The notes: a model not told the origin generated them from the sequence alone. DNA of 64,000 nucleotides from Alkalinema sp. FACHB-956 (GCF_014697025.1 NZ_JACJRC010000001.1:744001-808000); one strand, 5' to 3'. Positions 52,041 through 62,278 are shown, counted from the first letter of the stretch. Translations and numbers: made by a program.

Positions 52041-52394
52041 ATGACACAAGCGACACAATCCCAAAAGGGCATTCAGATGACTGAATCTGCCATCAATCAA
52101 GTCAAAATGCTGCGGGATCAACAGGGAAAAGACCTTTGCCTGCGGGTTGGTGTGCGGGGAGGCGGCTGTTCGGGCATGTCCTACACCATGGACTTTGAAG
52201 AGGTGGGTAATATCCGCCCCGAGGATGAGGTTTACGACTACGACGGCTTCAAAGTGGTTTGTGATCCCAAGAGCTTGCTCTATATCTACGGCCTTGTGCT
52301 GGATTACAGCAATGCCTTGATTGGCGGTGGGTTCCAGTTTACGAATCCAAATGCAAACCAGACCTGTGGGTGTGGCAAATCCTTCTCGGCTTAA
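52041..52394 (+). CDS. Iron-sulfur cluster assembly protein, IscA/SufA type
   Basis: 117 residues. A-type carriers hold and pass on iron-sulfur clusters. The three conserved cysteines are present: Cys43 in [10 protein letters not shown], and Cys109 and Cys111 in Q-T-C-G-C-G-K-S-F at the end. Length is normal. In cyanobacteria such genes (for example the slr1565/slr1417 group) are single and not part of an isc operon; here as well. The long structured leader upstream suggests regulation, perhaps by iron or redox, but that is an inference. Confidence 0.93.
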   Translation: MTQATQSQKGIQMTESAINQVKMLRDQQGKDLCLRVGVRGGGCSGMSYTMDFEEVGNIRPEDEVYDYDGFKVVCDPKSLLYIYGLVLDYSNALIGGGFQFTNPNANQTCGCGKSFSA

Positions 52395-52615
52395 GGCGAT
52401 CGCTTCAGCGTGCGGCCTGCTCTGGCGAATCTTCGAGAGTTCGCTAGAGTTCGATCGCTTCCCAAAAGTCCATTGATCCCGGATCCCGTCCCAAGCTAAT
52501 ATCTACAGGTTGACTCTCAGATTGCATGGGGAACTGGATTGTGTGGGGAACCGTCGCGATTGTGGTCATTACTCCCAGAGGACTGAACTAGAAAGGGTTA
52601 GACGACGCTGAATTT

Positions 52616-53035
52616 ATGACTCAAACCGTTGAAGAACTGTTCGATAGTGGCTTGGAACGATACAAAGCGGGTGAATCGGTAGAAACGCTGATTCCGGTGT
52701 TCCAAGAAGTCTGCGATCGCTCCAAAAAAGCGAGTGCTGCTTGGACTTGTCTGTCCTGGTTGTATCTCTTGGCAGATAAACCCGCCGCTGCCCTGACCAC
52801 TGCCCAAAAGGCTGTGAAGCTCAATCCCCAGGATCCCCAAGCACGAATTAACTTGGCCCTAGCGATGCTGGACACGAAGAAGGCAGGTGTGCGGCCCCAC
52901 GTGGAAATTGCCCAGCAAATCTGTATGGCGGTTTCAGAGTTGCAGGACGAGGTCATGAACAACATTGAGGATGGTCTGACCCGCAAGCCTAACTGGAAAA
53001 GTATGGAGCGCGTCAAGCAGTGGCTGACGGAATAG
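52616..53035 (+). CDS. Small TPR protein
   Basis: 139 residues. Two to three TPR units (about 5-75: LERYKAGESVETLIPVFQE, then A-W-T-C-L-S-W-L-Y-L-L-A-D-K-P-A-A-A-L-T, then A-V-K-L-N-P-Q-D-P-Q-A-R-I-N-L-A), then a helical tail ending VKQWLTE. A conserved cyanobacterial protein, cytoplasmic, partner unknown. It follows the IscA gene by 221 bases on the same strand. The stop codon falls in the first unit of a 20-bp duplication (53027 and 53047). Confidence 0.75.
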   Translation: MTQTVEELFDSGLERYKAGESVETLIPVFQEVCDRSKKASAAWTCLSWLYLLADKPAAALTTAQKAVKLNPQDPQARINLALAMLDTKKAGVRPHVEIAQQICMAVSELQDEVMNNIEDGLTRKPNWKSMERVKQWLTE

Positions 53036-53161
53036 TCGTCCTTCAAACGGAATAGTCGTCCTTCAATCCGTTGCAGGATTGTGAATAGGACAGCGTTCGA
53101 GGAGAGCGATCGGGGGCGACGGGTAGAGTTGCCCTCTAATTTTTTTGAGAATTTGCTGGAT

Positions 53162-56100
53162 TTATGTGAACAAACCGTGGTGGGTGTAGAGGGTGGCAAG
53201 GGCTGAATTTCGGGCCAAGGCGTCTGCCCGCCGCACGGCGGCCTCTGCGTCCAGCATACCAGCCCCATATTCATTGACGTTATAGGCCGTAAACTGCCGA
53301 TAGGCCGTGGCCTGCAAAATATCTCGCACGGTTGCAGCGGTTAGCCCATTGTTCACGCTCCAAACCAGCGATGCCACACCCGCAGCGCTGGGGGTGGCAA
53401 AGGAGGTCCCCCACACGGTTTCTTGGCTACCGTTAATGTTAGTTGCCAGAATGCCGGAAGTCGCGACTAAGGTAAGTTCCGGCCCGTACTGCGAATACCA
53501 ATGGCGATCGAGGCTTGTACCATTGCTGCCTCCTGCCGCCCCGATCGCCATCACATTGCCATAACTGCCTGCAAAAGTGGCTGGTTGCGAAACCTCACTG
53601 ACGGGATGATAGGCGGAATTCCCCGAAGCAATTACAAATAGCACCGTATCGGCATACTGTTGCATTAACTGTGCTAACTCTGTATCAATATAATTTTCAG
53701 TGTATTCCCCGCTGATGTTAATTACGAGCTTCTTGCCTTGGGCTTGGGCGTATTGGATTTGTTCCAGGGCCGCTTGGGCAAAGCCCATGGCATTGCTGCC
53801 AAAGACGCGAGAAATGTAAATTGCGCTATTCCAGTTGATTCCAGCAATCCCAACCCCATCATTGGTATCCGCTGCCAAAATGGTCGCAACCTTAGTTCCA
53901 TGGCCTTCCCAGTCTGCATCATAGTCATTGGAACTAGTTAGGGTTCGGCCTCCATTGAGATCATTATTGGTGGGATTGTTGTTGGTATCAATTGCTAATC
54001 CACTGTCCGCTACCCCTAATAAAATATCTGTTGAACCTGTCGTAAATCGCCAAGCGCCGGAAACATTCATCATTTGAAGGTTCCATTGTTGGCTAAAGGA
54101 TGGATCATTGGGGGTGATTCCTAGGGAAATGCTACGATCGCTAAATTGTAGGGTTTCATAGCCTTGGAAGTAGACTTCAGAGCCCGTGGAATTCACGCGT
54201 ATCCAGTCAAAGGTCGTCCCCCCAAAAATCGATCGGGTATTTGCGTGAAATGTCACATCGTTAGAACTAATATTCTGAAAACTCAAAGTATCTTTGCCGC
54301 CACGGCCTAGGAATACCGAACCCTTGGTCATTCCAGAAAAGCTGTGGGTATTGTTTTTAAAATCACCAAACACAACACTTTGGCTGTTAGCCGAACTAAA
54401 GGCAAGCAATTCTAGAAGGGATTCACTCGATCGGGTAAGACTGCCTGTGCTGTCGGTTCCTTCTGCATAGATCCAATAGTTCCCAGCGGCTAGGTTTATG
54501 CCATTCAGATTGAATAATCCCCCATTTGTGATGTTACCTAGCAAGATAGTGATTCCAGTCGCATTCGATCGGGCGTAGAGTTTCGTATTCGAAATGACTC
54601 CACTGCTATTCCAACTCACTTGTAAGGCTCCCTGCTGGAATACCACATTGGCAGACCCATCACCCGATGCATCGGTTACTGCAAAGTTGGTGAAGATAGA
54701 GGGCAGCGTAATATTGAGACTATCCCAATCCTGACCTTGGCCCTGGTTAGCATTATTCGTCTCGCGGGCTTCTGAGATGACATTGGTACTATCGATGATC
54801 ATCCCAAGGTAGTAGGTTCCACTAGTGAGCCAAACGGGATGAGTCGCACTGGGCAAGGTCAGGATCTGGCTCAACAGCCCCGTGCCTGTGAGGCTGCTGA
54901 GACTGGAAATTTCCTGGGAGCCCAATAGGTAATCACTAGCGGTTATTGTCGCATCGGTGGAGAGATAGAAGGAGGTGCGGAACGCCCCCGATCGCATCCG
55001 CTGGAGATTGGCAATTTGGAAATTCACCTGCACACTATTGCCTGCAATTCCACTCGTCGGTACAACATCGAAAGTTTGACCCCGTAAATCGGGCAAGGCA
55101 TCAAATTCCTTCCCTTCTCCGCTTAGGTCATAGTCACTATCGTTGAGATAGCCATTAATAAAATCCTGTTCCGTACCTAGATCATTCGTCCCGGAAGCTA
55201 AATTACGGGCAAAGTGATAGGTCACGTAGGATTGGCCACTGGCATCGACATCGTAGTAGCGATCGATGTAGACTTTGCCCCGTTCTTGGGCGATCGCATT
55301 AAGACTACTGCCCACGAGGACAGCGTTGGTAATTTGATAGCGGCCATTGGCTCCGGTTTCATTCAAGCCAGGATTTGGATCGACAAAATTGCCAACGGTA
55401 TATTTCCCAGCATCTCCGTAAACCCATCCTGTATAGTAATCAGAACTGTTGCTAATTCCATTGTAAAAGTAGCTAAAACTATATTTGTAAATATTAGTTG
55501 TAGTGGTAAAAGTATTCGTTTGTGTGAATAAATTTGGATTGCTCAAACTGCTAATCCGAAGACGATAGATATTGCTAGTGGGTAGGTTGAAAGCAGGGAC
55601 CCAACTGTAAATACCATCGCTTTCCGTCAAGAGACTAACCGTGGTGTAGACTTGATCTTGACCTAGGGAATTCCGATATAGGAGTTCAACTTTAACATTG
55701 TCACTCAGGTTGTCGTCCCAAGTCAGAGTGTAAGCATTTCCTAAAAATATATTAGTTAGTCCACCCAACTGAGCGTTTCTTAAATAAGGAAAGTCAGCCA
55801 CATAGTAATCTTGACCAAATTTTTCTTCTGGCTTCATCGTGCTGGTGAGGTAACCACTCTCACTTCCCAGAAAATTGCTGCCACTGCCACTGAAGGGGGA
55901 GAGCGTTTGGTTGGTTTCCCGATCGTAATAGCTGGTGACAATGACTTTGCCTAAATCAGCAGCCGTTCCTTCAGTGATGGCGCTGGTAATGTAATACCGT
56001 CCGTTTGAAGCGATTTCGTTCGTTTGGGGTGTGAAATCGTAATAAGTATTGACTTGGTATTGATTGGAATAACCATATACATAGCCGCTATAGCTATCTG

Positions 56101-57616
56101 CGCTATTGTCAAACCCATTTGTGTAATAAATAAATGAGTATTGAGTAGCTGGCCGTTCCTGCGCCAATAGCACGAGGGTATAGGGGCTTGGCTTGTCGGT
56201 ATAACTGACCTTGAGGTAGTAGTTACCCACCGTTAATCGTTGGGCCCAAGTGGAGAGGTCGTTACTAGCAACCCTCGATCGTCCGATCGTATTGCCAGCT
56301 TGATCTAAAATTTCCAGGCCAACCTGGGAATTGATCGATAGATTCACATCCGTAACTTGGTTCAGACTGAAGCGATAGAAATCGATCCTGTCTGCTGCAT
56401 CTACCCGATCGCTGACTTGCCAGTGACCTTTTCCCGCTTCAGCATTAAAGCCTTGTAAGTTGCCTAGATCAAAAGCCGTACTCAGGGTATTTCCGGGTAG
56501 GTCAACGACGGTTGGATCGGCTCTGCGCTGGGTGACAGCGGCGATCTGCCATCCATTGTCCACCGTTGGCAGTAACGTTGAACCTGCGATCGCAGTTCCA
56601 TTCATGAACCAAATCTGATTGATGCCTGCCGTCCTGTGTCGCCAGAGGAGATCGGACTTTCCATCAGTATTAAAATCACCAATTCCTGCAATTCCCCAAT
56701 TACTATCGGCGACGGGCGCTAGATAAACACTATTCATCCACTTGGCATTATCCATCAACCAAACGGCATTGGTTCCACTCACAGAATGTCGCCACAATAA
56801 ATCCGTTCGACCATCAGTATTAAAATCGCCACCACCTGCAATTTGCCAGTTGAGATCGGCAACAGTGATTAAGTTTGCGCCTCCGATTGGTGTGGTTCCG
56901 TTCATGTACCAAACGGCATTGACACCCACATGCTTGTGTCGCCAAATAATGTCGGTTTCCCCATCGTTATTCAGATCGCAGAGAGTCGCAATTTGCCAGC
57001 CTGAATCGACGGTGGGCAACATCACATCAGTTTTCCCGTTAGCGCTCATCTGCCAAATGAGGGTCATTCCAGACACCTGATTTCGCCAGAGATAATCCAA
57101 TAGTCCATCGCGATTGAAATCACTTGATCCCACTAGTTGCCAGTTTGGATCTGCGATCGTCATTAAGGCAGTTCCCCCAACGACAGTGTTGCCTGCCATC
57201 TGCCATCCGACATTGGCTCCTACGGTTTGGTGTCGCCAGAGAATTTCAGTTTGAGGATTGCTATTGCTCCACAAATTCAGCGTATAGTTACTTTCCGTAT
57301 TGTCAGAGGCATTGGGGGTGACTTGTAAGTAGTAAGTACCAGGTTCTAAGGTAACGGTTAAGAGTTCTGCAGCCGTCTGACTATTACGACTCGATCGCAA
57401 AACAGTCCCGTCACTCTGGAGCAGGTCAAGATTGACATCTGCGGTGATGCTATTAATCGAAGCACTAATGCTAGTTCTAATGCTCAGTTGAAATTGGTAG
57501 TAATCAAATAAATCACTACTATCTACACGATCGCTAAGACTTTGACGATGGCTACCGCTGTTGACTGGGAGCACTCGCGCTGTGCTTAACGTATTGCCTG
57601 CGTTATCTGTCAACAT
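53162..57616 (-). CDS. Modular subtilisin-like protease with PPC, FG-GAP and CARDB domains
   Basis: 1484 residues. Order from the N-terminus: a PPC domain (about 8-115), five to six FG-GAP-like repeats of W-R-H-x-x-x-G-x-N-x-x-W-x-M-N-G with an N-x-D-G-x-x-D metal loop (about 120-370), a second PPC (about 375-480), two copies of a YSF-x-Y-x-Y-N-G domain (about 490-830), a CARDB-like domain (about 850-970), a linker, and the S8 peptidase at the C-terminal end (about 1160-1470). The catalytic triad is Asp about 1203 (GVADSGL), His about 1237 (EGHGTK), Ser about 1405 (GTSFATP). There is no classical signal peptide. Usually the peptidase comes first and PPC last; here the order is reversed. Probably secreted and multivalent; substrate unknown. 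Confidence 0.85.
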   Translation of the reverse strand: MLTDNAGNTLSTARVLPVNSGSHRQSLSDRVDSSDLFDYYQFQLSIRTSISASINSITADVNLDLLQSDGTVLRSSRNSQTAAELLTVTLEPGTYYLQVTPNASDNTESNYTLNLWSNSNPQTEILWRHQTVGANVGWQMAGNTVVGGTALMTIADPNWQLVGSSDFNRDGLLDYLWRNQVSGMTLIWQMSANGKTDVMLPTVDSGWQIATLCDLNNDGETDIIWRHKHVGVNAVWYMNGTTPIGGANLITVADLNWQIAGGGDFNTDGRTDLLWRHSVSGTNAVWLMDNAKWMNSVYLAPVADSNWGIAGIGDFNTDGKSDLLWRHRTAGINQIWFMNGTAIAGSTLLPTVDNGWQIAAVTQRRADPTVVDLPGNTLSTAFDLGNLQGFNAEAGKGHWQVSDRVDAADRIDFYRFSLNQVTDVNLSINSQVGLEILDQAGNTIGRSRVASNDLSTWAQRLTVGNYYLKVSYTDKPSPYTLVLLAQERPATQYSFIYYTNGFDNSADSYSGYVYGYSNQYQVNTYYDFTPQTNEIASNGRYYITSAITEGTAADLGKVIVTSYYDRETNQTLSPFSGSGSNFLGSESGYLTSTMKPEEKFGQDYYVADFPYLRNAQLGGLTNIFLGNAYTLTWDDNLSDNVKVELLYRNSLGQDQVYTTVSLLTESDGIYSWVPAFNLPTSNIYRLRISSLSNPNLFTQTNTFTTTTNIYKYSFSYFYNGISNSSDYYTGWVYGDAGKYTVGNFVDPNPGLNETGANGRYQITNAVLVGSSLNAIAQERGKVYIDRYYDVDASGQSYVTYHFARNLASGTNDLGTEQDFINGYLNDSDYDLSGEGKEFDALPDLRGQTFDVVPTSGIAGNSVQVNFQIANLQRMRSGAFRTSFYLSTDATITASDYLLGSQEISSLSSLTGTGLLSQILTLPSATHPVWLTSGTYYLGMIIDSTNVISEARETNNANQGQGQDWDSLNITLPSIFTNFAVTDASGDGSANVVFQQGALQVSWNSSGVISNTKLYARSNATGITILLGNITNGGLFNLNGINLAAGNYWIYAEGTDSTGSLTRSSESLLELLAFSSANSQSVVFGDFKNNTHSFSGMTKGSVFLGRGGKDTLSFQNISSNDVTFHANTRSIFGGTTFDWIRVNSTGSEVYFQGYETLQFSDRSISLGITPNDPSFSQQWNLQMMNVSGAWRFTTGSTDILLGVADSGLAIDTNNNPTNNDLNGGRTLTSSNDYDADWEGHGTKVATILAADTNDGVGIAGINWNSAIYISRVFGSNAMGFAQAALEQIQYAQAQGKKLVINISGEYTENYIDTELAQLMQQYADTVLFVIASGNSAYHPVSEVSQPATFAGSYGNVMAIGAAGGSNGTSLDRHWYSQYGPELTLVATSGILATNINGSQETVWGTSFATPSAAGVASLVWSVNNGLTAATVRDILQATAYRQFTAYNVNEYGAGMLDAEAAVRRADALARNSALATLYTHHGLFT

Positions 57617-57858
57617 ATCTCAACTGAGGCTAGAAAGGGCTACCTTAACTCTGAGCGAAATCAAGAGTCAGTTTCCGCAGTGCTTTTACTGAAACTCCCC
57701 AGGTGACGGTTCATGAAAACCAGGAATACTCATAGTAAAATAGGAGGAAAAATCACCACTTTTTCACGATTTTATGTTCCTGCTGTGAACTCAAGTTGTA
57801 AATTCCAGGATGAAAATTCTCCGACACGGCCTCATCGCAAACCGATCAAACCTACGCT

Positions 57859-58104
57859 ATGAAAGATCAACTGATTAGAAGCCTCAACTTTATCTTGATG
57901 TTAGATTTGTTTTTCGTGCTTTTCTGTTTCTTCTGGTTTGTCGTTGCCTTGATTGGTCGCAATAACCAAATCAACCTTGGCTTTGATCTCTGGTATTCCC
58001 TCTGGGAGCCAGTCATGCAACCTGCGCTGGGTTTACTGATGGCTGGGGCGATTCTGATCGGGGTGGTGAATTGGATTACCCACAAGCTGAAGCCAGACGC
58101 TTAG
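57859..58104 (+). CDS. Small two-span membrane protein
   Basis: 81 residues with two hydrophobic helices (about 11-35 and 52-72) joined by a polar R-N-N-Q-I-N loop. Short cytoplasmic ends, the second with K-L-K-P-D. No domain recognised. It is divergent from the subtilase gene and convergent with the epimerase gene. The coding frame is clean and flanked by normal spacing, so it is probably real. Function unknown. Confidence 0.6.
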   Translation: MKDQLIRSLNFILMLDLFFVLFCFFWFVVALIGRNNQINLGFDLWYSLWEPVMQPALGLLMAGAILIGVVNWITHKLKPDA

Positions 58105-58200
58105 CCCACTTGACCGATCGTACCCCTAGGGGAAACGCACGATCGGTCAAAATCACGCAAACAAGGACGCCGACCTATTCCACTGACCTACTTCATAGAT

Positions 58201-59127
58201 CTACCCCGCTGCTAACACCTGCTCCAGGGCGGGTTTCACTGTGGGATAGGTATATTGAAATCCACTGGCTAAGGTCTGCTTCGGCAAAACCTGCTGTCCT
58301 TCTAGAACAACCTTGGCCCCCTCTCCCAACATGGCTTCCAAGGCAAAACTGGGGACTGGTAACCAGGAGGGGCGCTGGAGTACCTGCCCTAGGGTCTGAC
58401 AGAGGTCTTCCATGCGTACAGGATTGGGGGCCGTTGCATTGTAAATGCCCTGCATTTCTGGCTGGGTTAATGCCTGCATGATGAGAGCTACCACATCATC
58501 CCGATGAATCCAGGAAAACCACTGCCGCCCCGACCCGATCGGTCCGCCTGCAAACATACGAAAGGGGGGCAGCATTTTGCCGAGAGCCCCACCCATGCCC
58601 AAGACGATACCGAGCCGTAAGATCACCAGCCGAGTGCCGCTCGCCGTCACCCCCTGCGCTGCTGCCTCCCACTTCTGGCAAATCTCTGCTAGAAAATCGT
58701 TACCCGCCGGACTGGTTTCATCAAAGCTGGCAGTTTCGCTCGTGCCATAGAACCCGATCGCCGAGGCATTTACCAACACCGATGGCTTAGAGGTTGCTTG
58801 GTGAATGGCGTCTACTAAATGCTGCGTCGTGAGGATACGGCTGTCTAACAGCAATTGCTTATGCTCCGGAGTCCAGCGATGTTCCGCGATCGGTTCTCCA
58901 GCCAAATTCACGATCCCATCGCAGCCAGAAATGACAGCTTGCCAGTCTCCGGCTTCCCTGGGGTTATAGGCCACCACGGTCACCCTGGTAAAAACCGAGT
59001 TAGGAAATCGTTGTTTGGCTTGCTCTGCATTGCGGGTTAAAACAATCACCTCATGGCCTTCCATGTGCAATTGTTCGACTAATCGACTGCCGACAAACCC
59101 CGTGGCACCCGTTACAGCTACTTTCAT
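58201..59127 (-). CDS. NAD-dependent epimerase/dehydratase, TIGR01777 family
   Basis: 308 residues from ATG 59127. Atypical short-chain dehydrogenase: T-G-A-T-G-F-V-G near the start, then N-L-A-G-E-P-I, the S-A-I-G-F-Y-G block and the W-I-H-R-D-D-V-V stretch typical of TIGR01777. In cyanobacteria and chloroplasts these proteins (SulA group) affect cell or chloroplast division, but the substrate is not known. An ATG at 59142 is the alternative start. It is divergent from the phytol kinase gene, 90 bases away. Confidence 0.88.
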   Translation of the reverse strand: MKVAVTGATGFVGSRLVEQLHMEGHEVIVLTRNAEQAKQRFPNSVFTRVTVVAYNPREAGDWQAVISGCDGIVNLAGEPIAEHRWTPEHKQLLLDSRILTTQHLVDAIHQATSKPSVLVNASAIGFYGTSETASFDETSPAGNDFLAEICQKWEAAAQGVTASGTRLVILRLGIVLGMGGALGKMLPPFRMFAGGPIGSGRQWFSWIHRDDVVALIMQALTQPEMQGIYNATAPNPVRMEDLCQTLGQVLQRPSWLPVPSFALEAMLGEGAKVVLEGQQVLPKQTLASGFQYTYPTVKPALEQVLAAG

Positions 59128-59217
59128 GGTGGTGTTGCTCAATCATCTCCACCGTTCATCTTACGGGATGAATTCCTGCGAACCGATCCAGTCTGTCTAG
59201 TATTGTGAAAAAGGATT

Positions 59218-59958
59218 GTGGAACAGATCATCCACCCAACTGGGAGCAAGGAGGTCAGAAACGCGGTGATTCAGTGGTTCGCATCAATTGAAACCCTGGG
59301 GGAAAAAGTCGCGATCGCAGCACTTTGGCTGGGTTTGGTGGGCATAGCTGCCACATTGGTGAAACAATTCACCCGTGCTGATAGTGAAATCGTGCGCAAG
59401 GTGGTTCACATTGGCACGGGCAACATTATTCTGCTGGCTTGGTGGATGGCGCTGCCCACCTGGGTGATTTTAGCGGCGGCGGTTCTGTTCGGCGCGATCG
59501 CCCTAGCCTCTTTTTTCTATCCGTTATTGCCTAGCATTGATAGCGTGGGGCGAAAAAGTTTGGGCACATTCTTCTATGCCACCAGTATTGGCCTCTTGGC
59601 CGCTTGGTTTTGGCCACAAAATTTGCCCGAGTTCGCTGTCCTCGGCATTCTCATCATGACCTGGGGCGATGGACTCGCAGGGTTAATCGGTCGCCAATTC
59701 GGCACCCACCCCTACAAACTTTGGGGAATGAAAAAAAGTTGGGAAGGATCCCTCACCATGGCGCTGATGAGTGCCGTTACGACCCTGCTCGTACTGGCTG
59801 CGGTGGGAACGCCCCTCAGTCCATTGCTCATTTCTGCTGTTTTAGTCGCGATCGTGGCCACAGGGTTAGAAGCCTTTTCCAAGCTGGGGCTGGATAATGT
59901 CACGGTTCCGATCGGCAGTGCTACCGTCGCCTATGCCATCAGTCTGATTTTGGGGTAA
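59218..59958 (+). CDS. Phytol kinase (VTE5-type, dolichol/phytol kinase family)
   Basis: 246 residues from GTG 59218. Six to seven membrane helices. The motif R-K-V-V-H-I near residue 60, then W-G-D-G-L-A-G-L-I-G-R-Q-F-G (about 145-158) and K-K-S-W-E-G-S (about 169-175) are the signature of the DGK1/SEC59/VTE5 kinases. VTE5 phosphorylates phytol from chlorophyll breakdown using CTP for tocopherol and chlorophyll resynthesis. Which alcohol is used here is inferred by homology with cyanobacterial slr1652. The divergent epimerase gene shares the upstream region. Confidence 0.85.
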   Translation: MEQIIHPTGSKEVRNAVIQWFASIETLGEKVAIAALWLGLVGIAATLVKQFTRADSEIVRKVVHIGTGNIILLAWWMALPTWVILAAAVLFGAIALASFFYPLLPSIDSVGRKSLGTFFYATSIGLLAAWFWPQNLPEFAVLGILIMTWGDGLAGLIGRQFGTHPYKLWGMKKSWEGSLTMALMSAVTTLLVLAAVGTPLSPLLISAVLVAIVATGLEAFSKLGLDNVTVPIGSATVAYAISLILG

Positions 59959-59992
59959 TTGCTGAGCTAATGCTGGACTCCTTGCTGGGCGG

Positions 59993-60048
59993 TTTGCTGG
60001 ACTAGCTTTGCTGGACTAATTTTGTTGGACTAATTTTGTTGGATTTCC
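59993..60048 (+). repeat. 14-bp tandem repeat, four copies
   Basis: TTTGYTGGACTAAT recurs at 59993, 60007, 60021 and 60035, downstream of the phytol kinase gene. Confidence 0.8.
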
Positions 60049-60266
60049 TTTGCCTGTCCCACGCGCAGCCTCGGAAATGATACCCTGAAGGCATTCCGGC
60101 GGAAGTCTGACGGAGTACCTGCTCCAATGGCCAACTCAGGGGCAAATTGAGGGGCTGGCTGGTTAGGCAGTCCAAGAATGAACGGTTCTTCAAGAAACTT
60201 TTCCACTGCGTCATGAGTCCACAACCTATCGACCCTGGGCATTCGAATGTGTATCCTGTGCCGCCT

Positions 60267-60890
60267 ATGAACTCCACCGTCATTCCCATCACCGCTGCCC
60301 CCTCCTTTGCAGAACTGTCTCTGCCCCAGCCCCCGGATCCAGAACAGCTTGACAATATTAAGGCCCAGTTGGATCTCGTGCTCTTGGCCCTCGAAGCGAT
60401 CGCTGGGATTGGCTCCGAAGCCATGCTGCAATCGGCGACCCAACTCGGCCTGGAATCTGTAGTGGCCGATCGGGTGGCTCTGTGGCGGCTGCGACAGGCC
60501 AGTCCCCTGCGCAAAGGCCAAGGTGGGCGCAAAAAGCTGGATGTCGAAGAAGCCCGTGCATTGGTTTTAATCAGTTGCCATCTCGCCAAACAACACCAAG
60601 AACTCATCCGCCGCGCCGTTGCTCTGTTAGAACAGTTGACTGAGCAAAATAAGCCCCCCCATCAGGCTTCTTTATTAGGCGACTACTTAGACACGTTCCA
60701 AAATACTTACCAGGAACGGATGGATGAGGGGGATGACGCCTCCCCAGAGATTCTGACGCACCTCGCCCTCAAGCTCCTGATTGATTTAATGTTTTACGGT
60801 GGCAACCAAGGGGCTCGCCGTCTGTGGTCGGCCTTGCTCGATCGCTCCCTGGTCCATCGTTCGACCCACCGTCCGACTTCAGCTTCCTAA
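60267..60890 (+). CDS. DUF3038 protein
   Basis: 207 residues from ATG 60267 (60213 possible). Cyanobacterial family without known function. The core contains P-D-P-E-Q-L-D-N-I-K-A-Q-L-D-L-V-L-L-A-L-E-A-I, then R-V-A-L-W-R-L-R-Q-x-x-P-L-R, A-R-A-L-V-L-I-S-C-H-L, and a C-terminal L-K-L-L-I-D-L-M-F-Y-x-G-x-x-G-A-x-R-L-W. It ends two bases before the DUF4335 gene, an adjacency kept in many cyanobacteria, so the two products probably work together. No membrane helix. Confidence 0.82.
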   Translation: MNSTVIPITAAPSFAELSLPQPPDPEQLDNIKAQLDLVLLALEAIAGIGSEAMLQSATQLGLESVVADRVALWRLRQASPLRKGQGGRKKLDVEEARALVLISCHLAKQHQELIRRAVALLEQLTEQNKPPHQASLLGDYLDTFQNTYQERMDEGDDASPEILTHLALKLLIDLMFYGGNQGARRLWSALLDRSLVHRSTHRPTSAS

Positions 60891-60892
60891 CC

Positions 60893-62278
60893 ATGATGAC
60901 CCAAGCCCCCCCTAACAGCACTGTTCTGCGCAAGTACACGCCGCCCACCTGTACGCTGGAAATTGCCGCGAAGACCTCGCCCCTGTCCCGGTGGATTGGC
61001 AATACCGCGTTGAAAAATGTGCGGTTTCAGTTGAGCTTCGATGATCCCCGCGTCAGTGAAGATCAGTGGGTCATTCTGCGGGGCGATCGGGTTCATCTGG
61101 AAGCCTTGGCCGATGTCGTAGCGACCTATGTACAGAATTTTCTGAACCAGTCCAGTGAGTTACTGCCCCAGGCGATCGGTTCCGGCGCAGGTCTGGTTGC
61201 CACGATCGAACCCCTCACTACGACCCTGGCTGCACCGACGAATTCCTACGGCATTGCCCTACAGCCTAAAGGACTCCTAGCCCATACGCTCAGCCTCGGG
61301 GTTTTGGCCAATGACCAATCTGGCCCGGAAATTCATCTCACCTCTACCCAATTGGCCGACTTAGCTACGGCCTTAGATGAATATGCCGCTGATGTTACCG
61401 CGCTGCCCACCCTCAATCAACCGGCTTGGGTGCAGTCTCCAGCGGCTTGGGGCCGAGTGGCTGCGGTTGCGCTCGTCACCGTGGGGCTGTCGGCCTCGCT
61501 GCTCAACGGGTTGAATCGATCGAACAATAATCCCCAGACCGCCAGCCAACCTGCTAGCAGTAGCGATCAGCGCCTCGCGCTGCAACCCCCACCCGCGTCT
61601 TCGCCTCTACTGTCTCCTCCAGGTGCTTTACCCCCTAATACAACCCTTAACCCCGGCTCCCCCCCTCCGCCAGTCATCACCTCCACCGCTCCCCCCACGG
61701 GTGCAACGGGAACCCCTCCAGGGAACTCTCCTAGTAACGTAGGAAATGGCAATAACCCGGCACCGGGACAGGTTATCGTCAGCCAAAATCCACCGGCCTC
61801 TGCGAATGCCAGATTAGAGAATGTGCCTAATGCAGGTCAGGCCGCAAAACAGCCACCCCAGGTGAAAGAAGCGCCAGTCCCGTCGCTTGTGGATCAAATT
61901 GGTTCTAATAACGCCACGGCTAGTGGTGACGAGGCTGCTGCGACCAGTCAACCGTCTGTGTCTGCGGCGCGCAAGTCGGCTCCATCGGCTCCGGTGTTGG
62001 ACACTTCCCAAGCGGAGGCTGTGGAAAAATATGTACAAAATCGCTGGAAGCCCCCCGAAGGATTATCCGAAGGCTTGGAATACGTTCTTGAGATCTATCC
62101 GTCGGGAGAACTGAAATCGGTGACCCCACGCAATGAAGCGGCTACAACCTATCGCGATCGCACAGGGTTGGTTGAAGGAGAACCGATTACCCCTGCATCG
62201 GCTGATGGGAAGAACAGTACTATTTTTCTGCGATTGGAGCCCAACGGCAAAGTTAGCGCGATCAAACAACAACCCTAA
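60893..62278 (+). CDS. DUF4335 protein with long Pro-rich region
   Basis: 461 residues from ATG 60893. The N-terminal 170 residues are the DUF4335 domain: R-K-Y-T-P-P-T-C-T-L-E-I, then a G-L-L-A-H-T-L block and L-T-S-T-Q-L-A-D-L-A-T-A-L-D-E-Y. A membrane helix (about 190-212, VAAVALVTVGLSASL) follows. The rest is a long Pro/Ser/Asn-rich linker and a C-terminal domain (about 370-461) with E-K-Y-V-Q-N-R-W-K-P-P-E-G-L and F-L-R-L-E-P-N-G-K-V. So it is a single-span protein with an ordered end outside the cytoplasm. Partner of DUF3038 by constant adjacency; role unknown. Confidence 0.82.
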   Translation: MMTQAPPNSTVLRKYTPPTCTLEIAAKTSPLSRWIGNTALKNVRFQLSFDDPRVSEDQWVILRGDRVHLEALADVVATYVQNFLNQSSELLPQAIGSGAGLVATIEPLTTTLAAPTNSYGIALQPKGLLAHTLSLGVLANDQSGPEIHLTSTQLADLATALDEYAADVTALPTLNQPAWVQSPAAWGRVAAVALVTVGLSASLLNGLNRSNNNPQTASQPASSSDQRLALQPPPASSPLLSPPGALPPNTTLNPGSPPPPVITSTAPPTGATGTPPGNSPSNVGNGNNPAPGQVIVSQNPPASANARLENVPNAGQAAKQPPQVKEAPVPSLVDQIGSNNATASGDEAAATSQPSVSAARKSAPSAPVLDTSQAEAVEKYVQNRWKPPEGLSEGLEYVLEIYPSGELKSVTPRNEAATTYRDRTGLVEGEPITPASADGKNSTIFLRLEPNGKVSAIKQQP

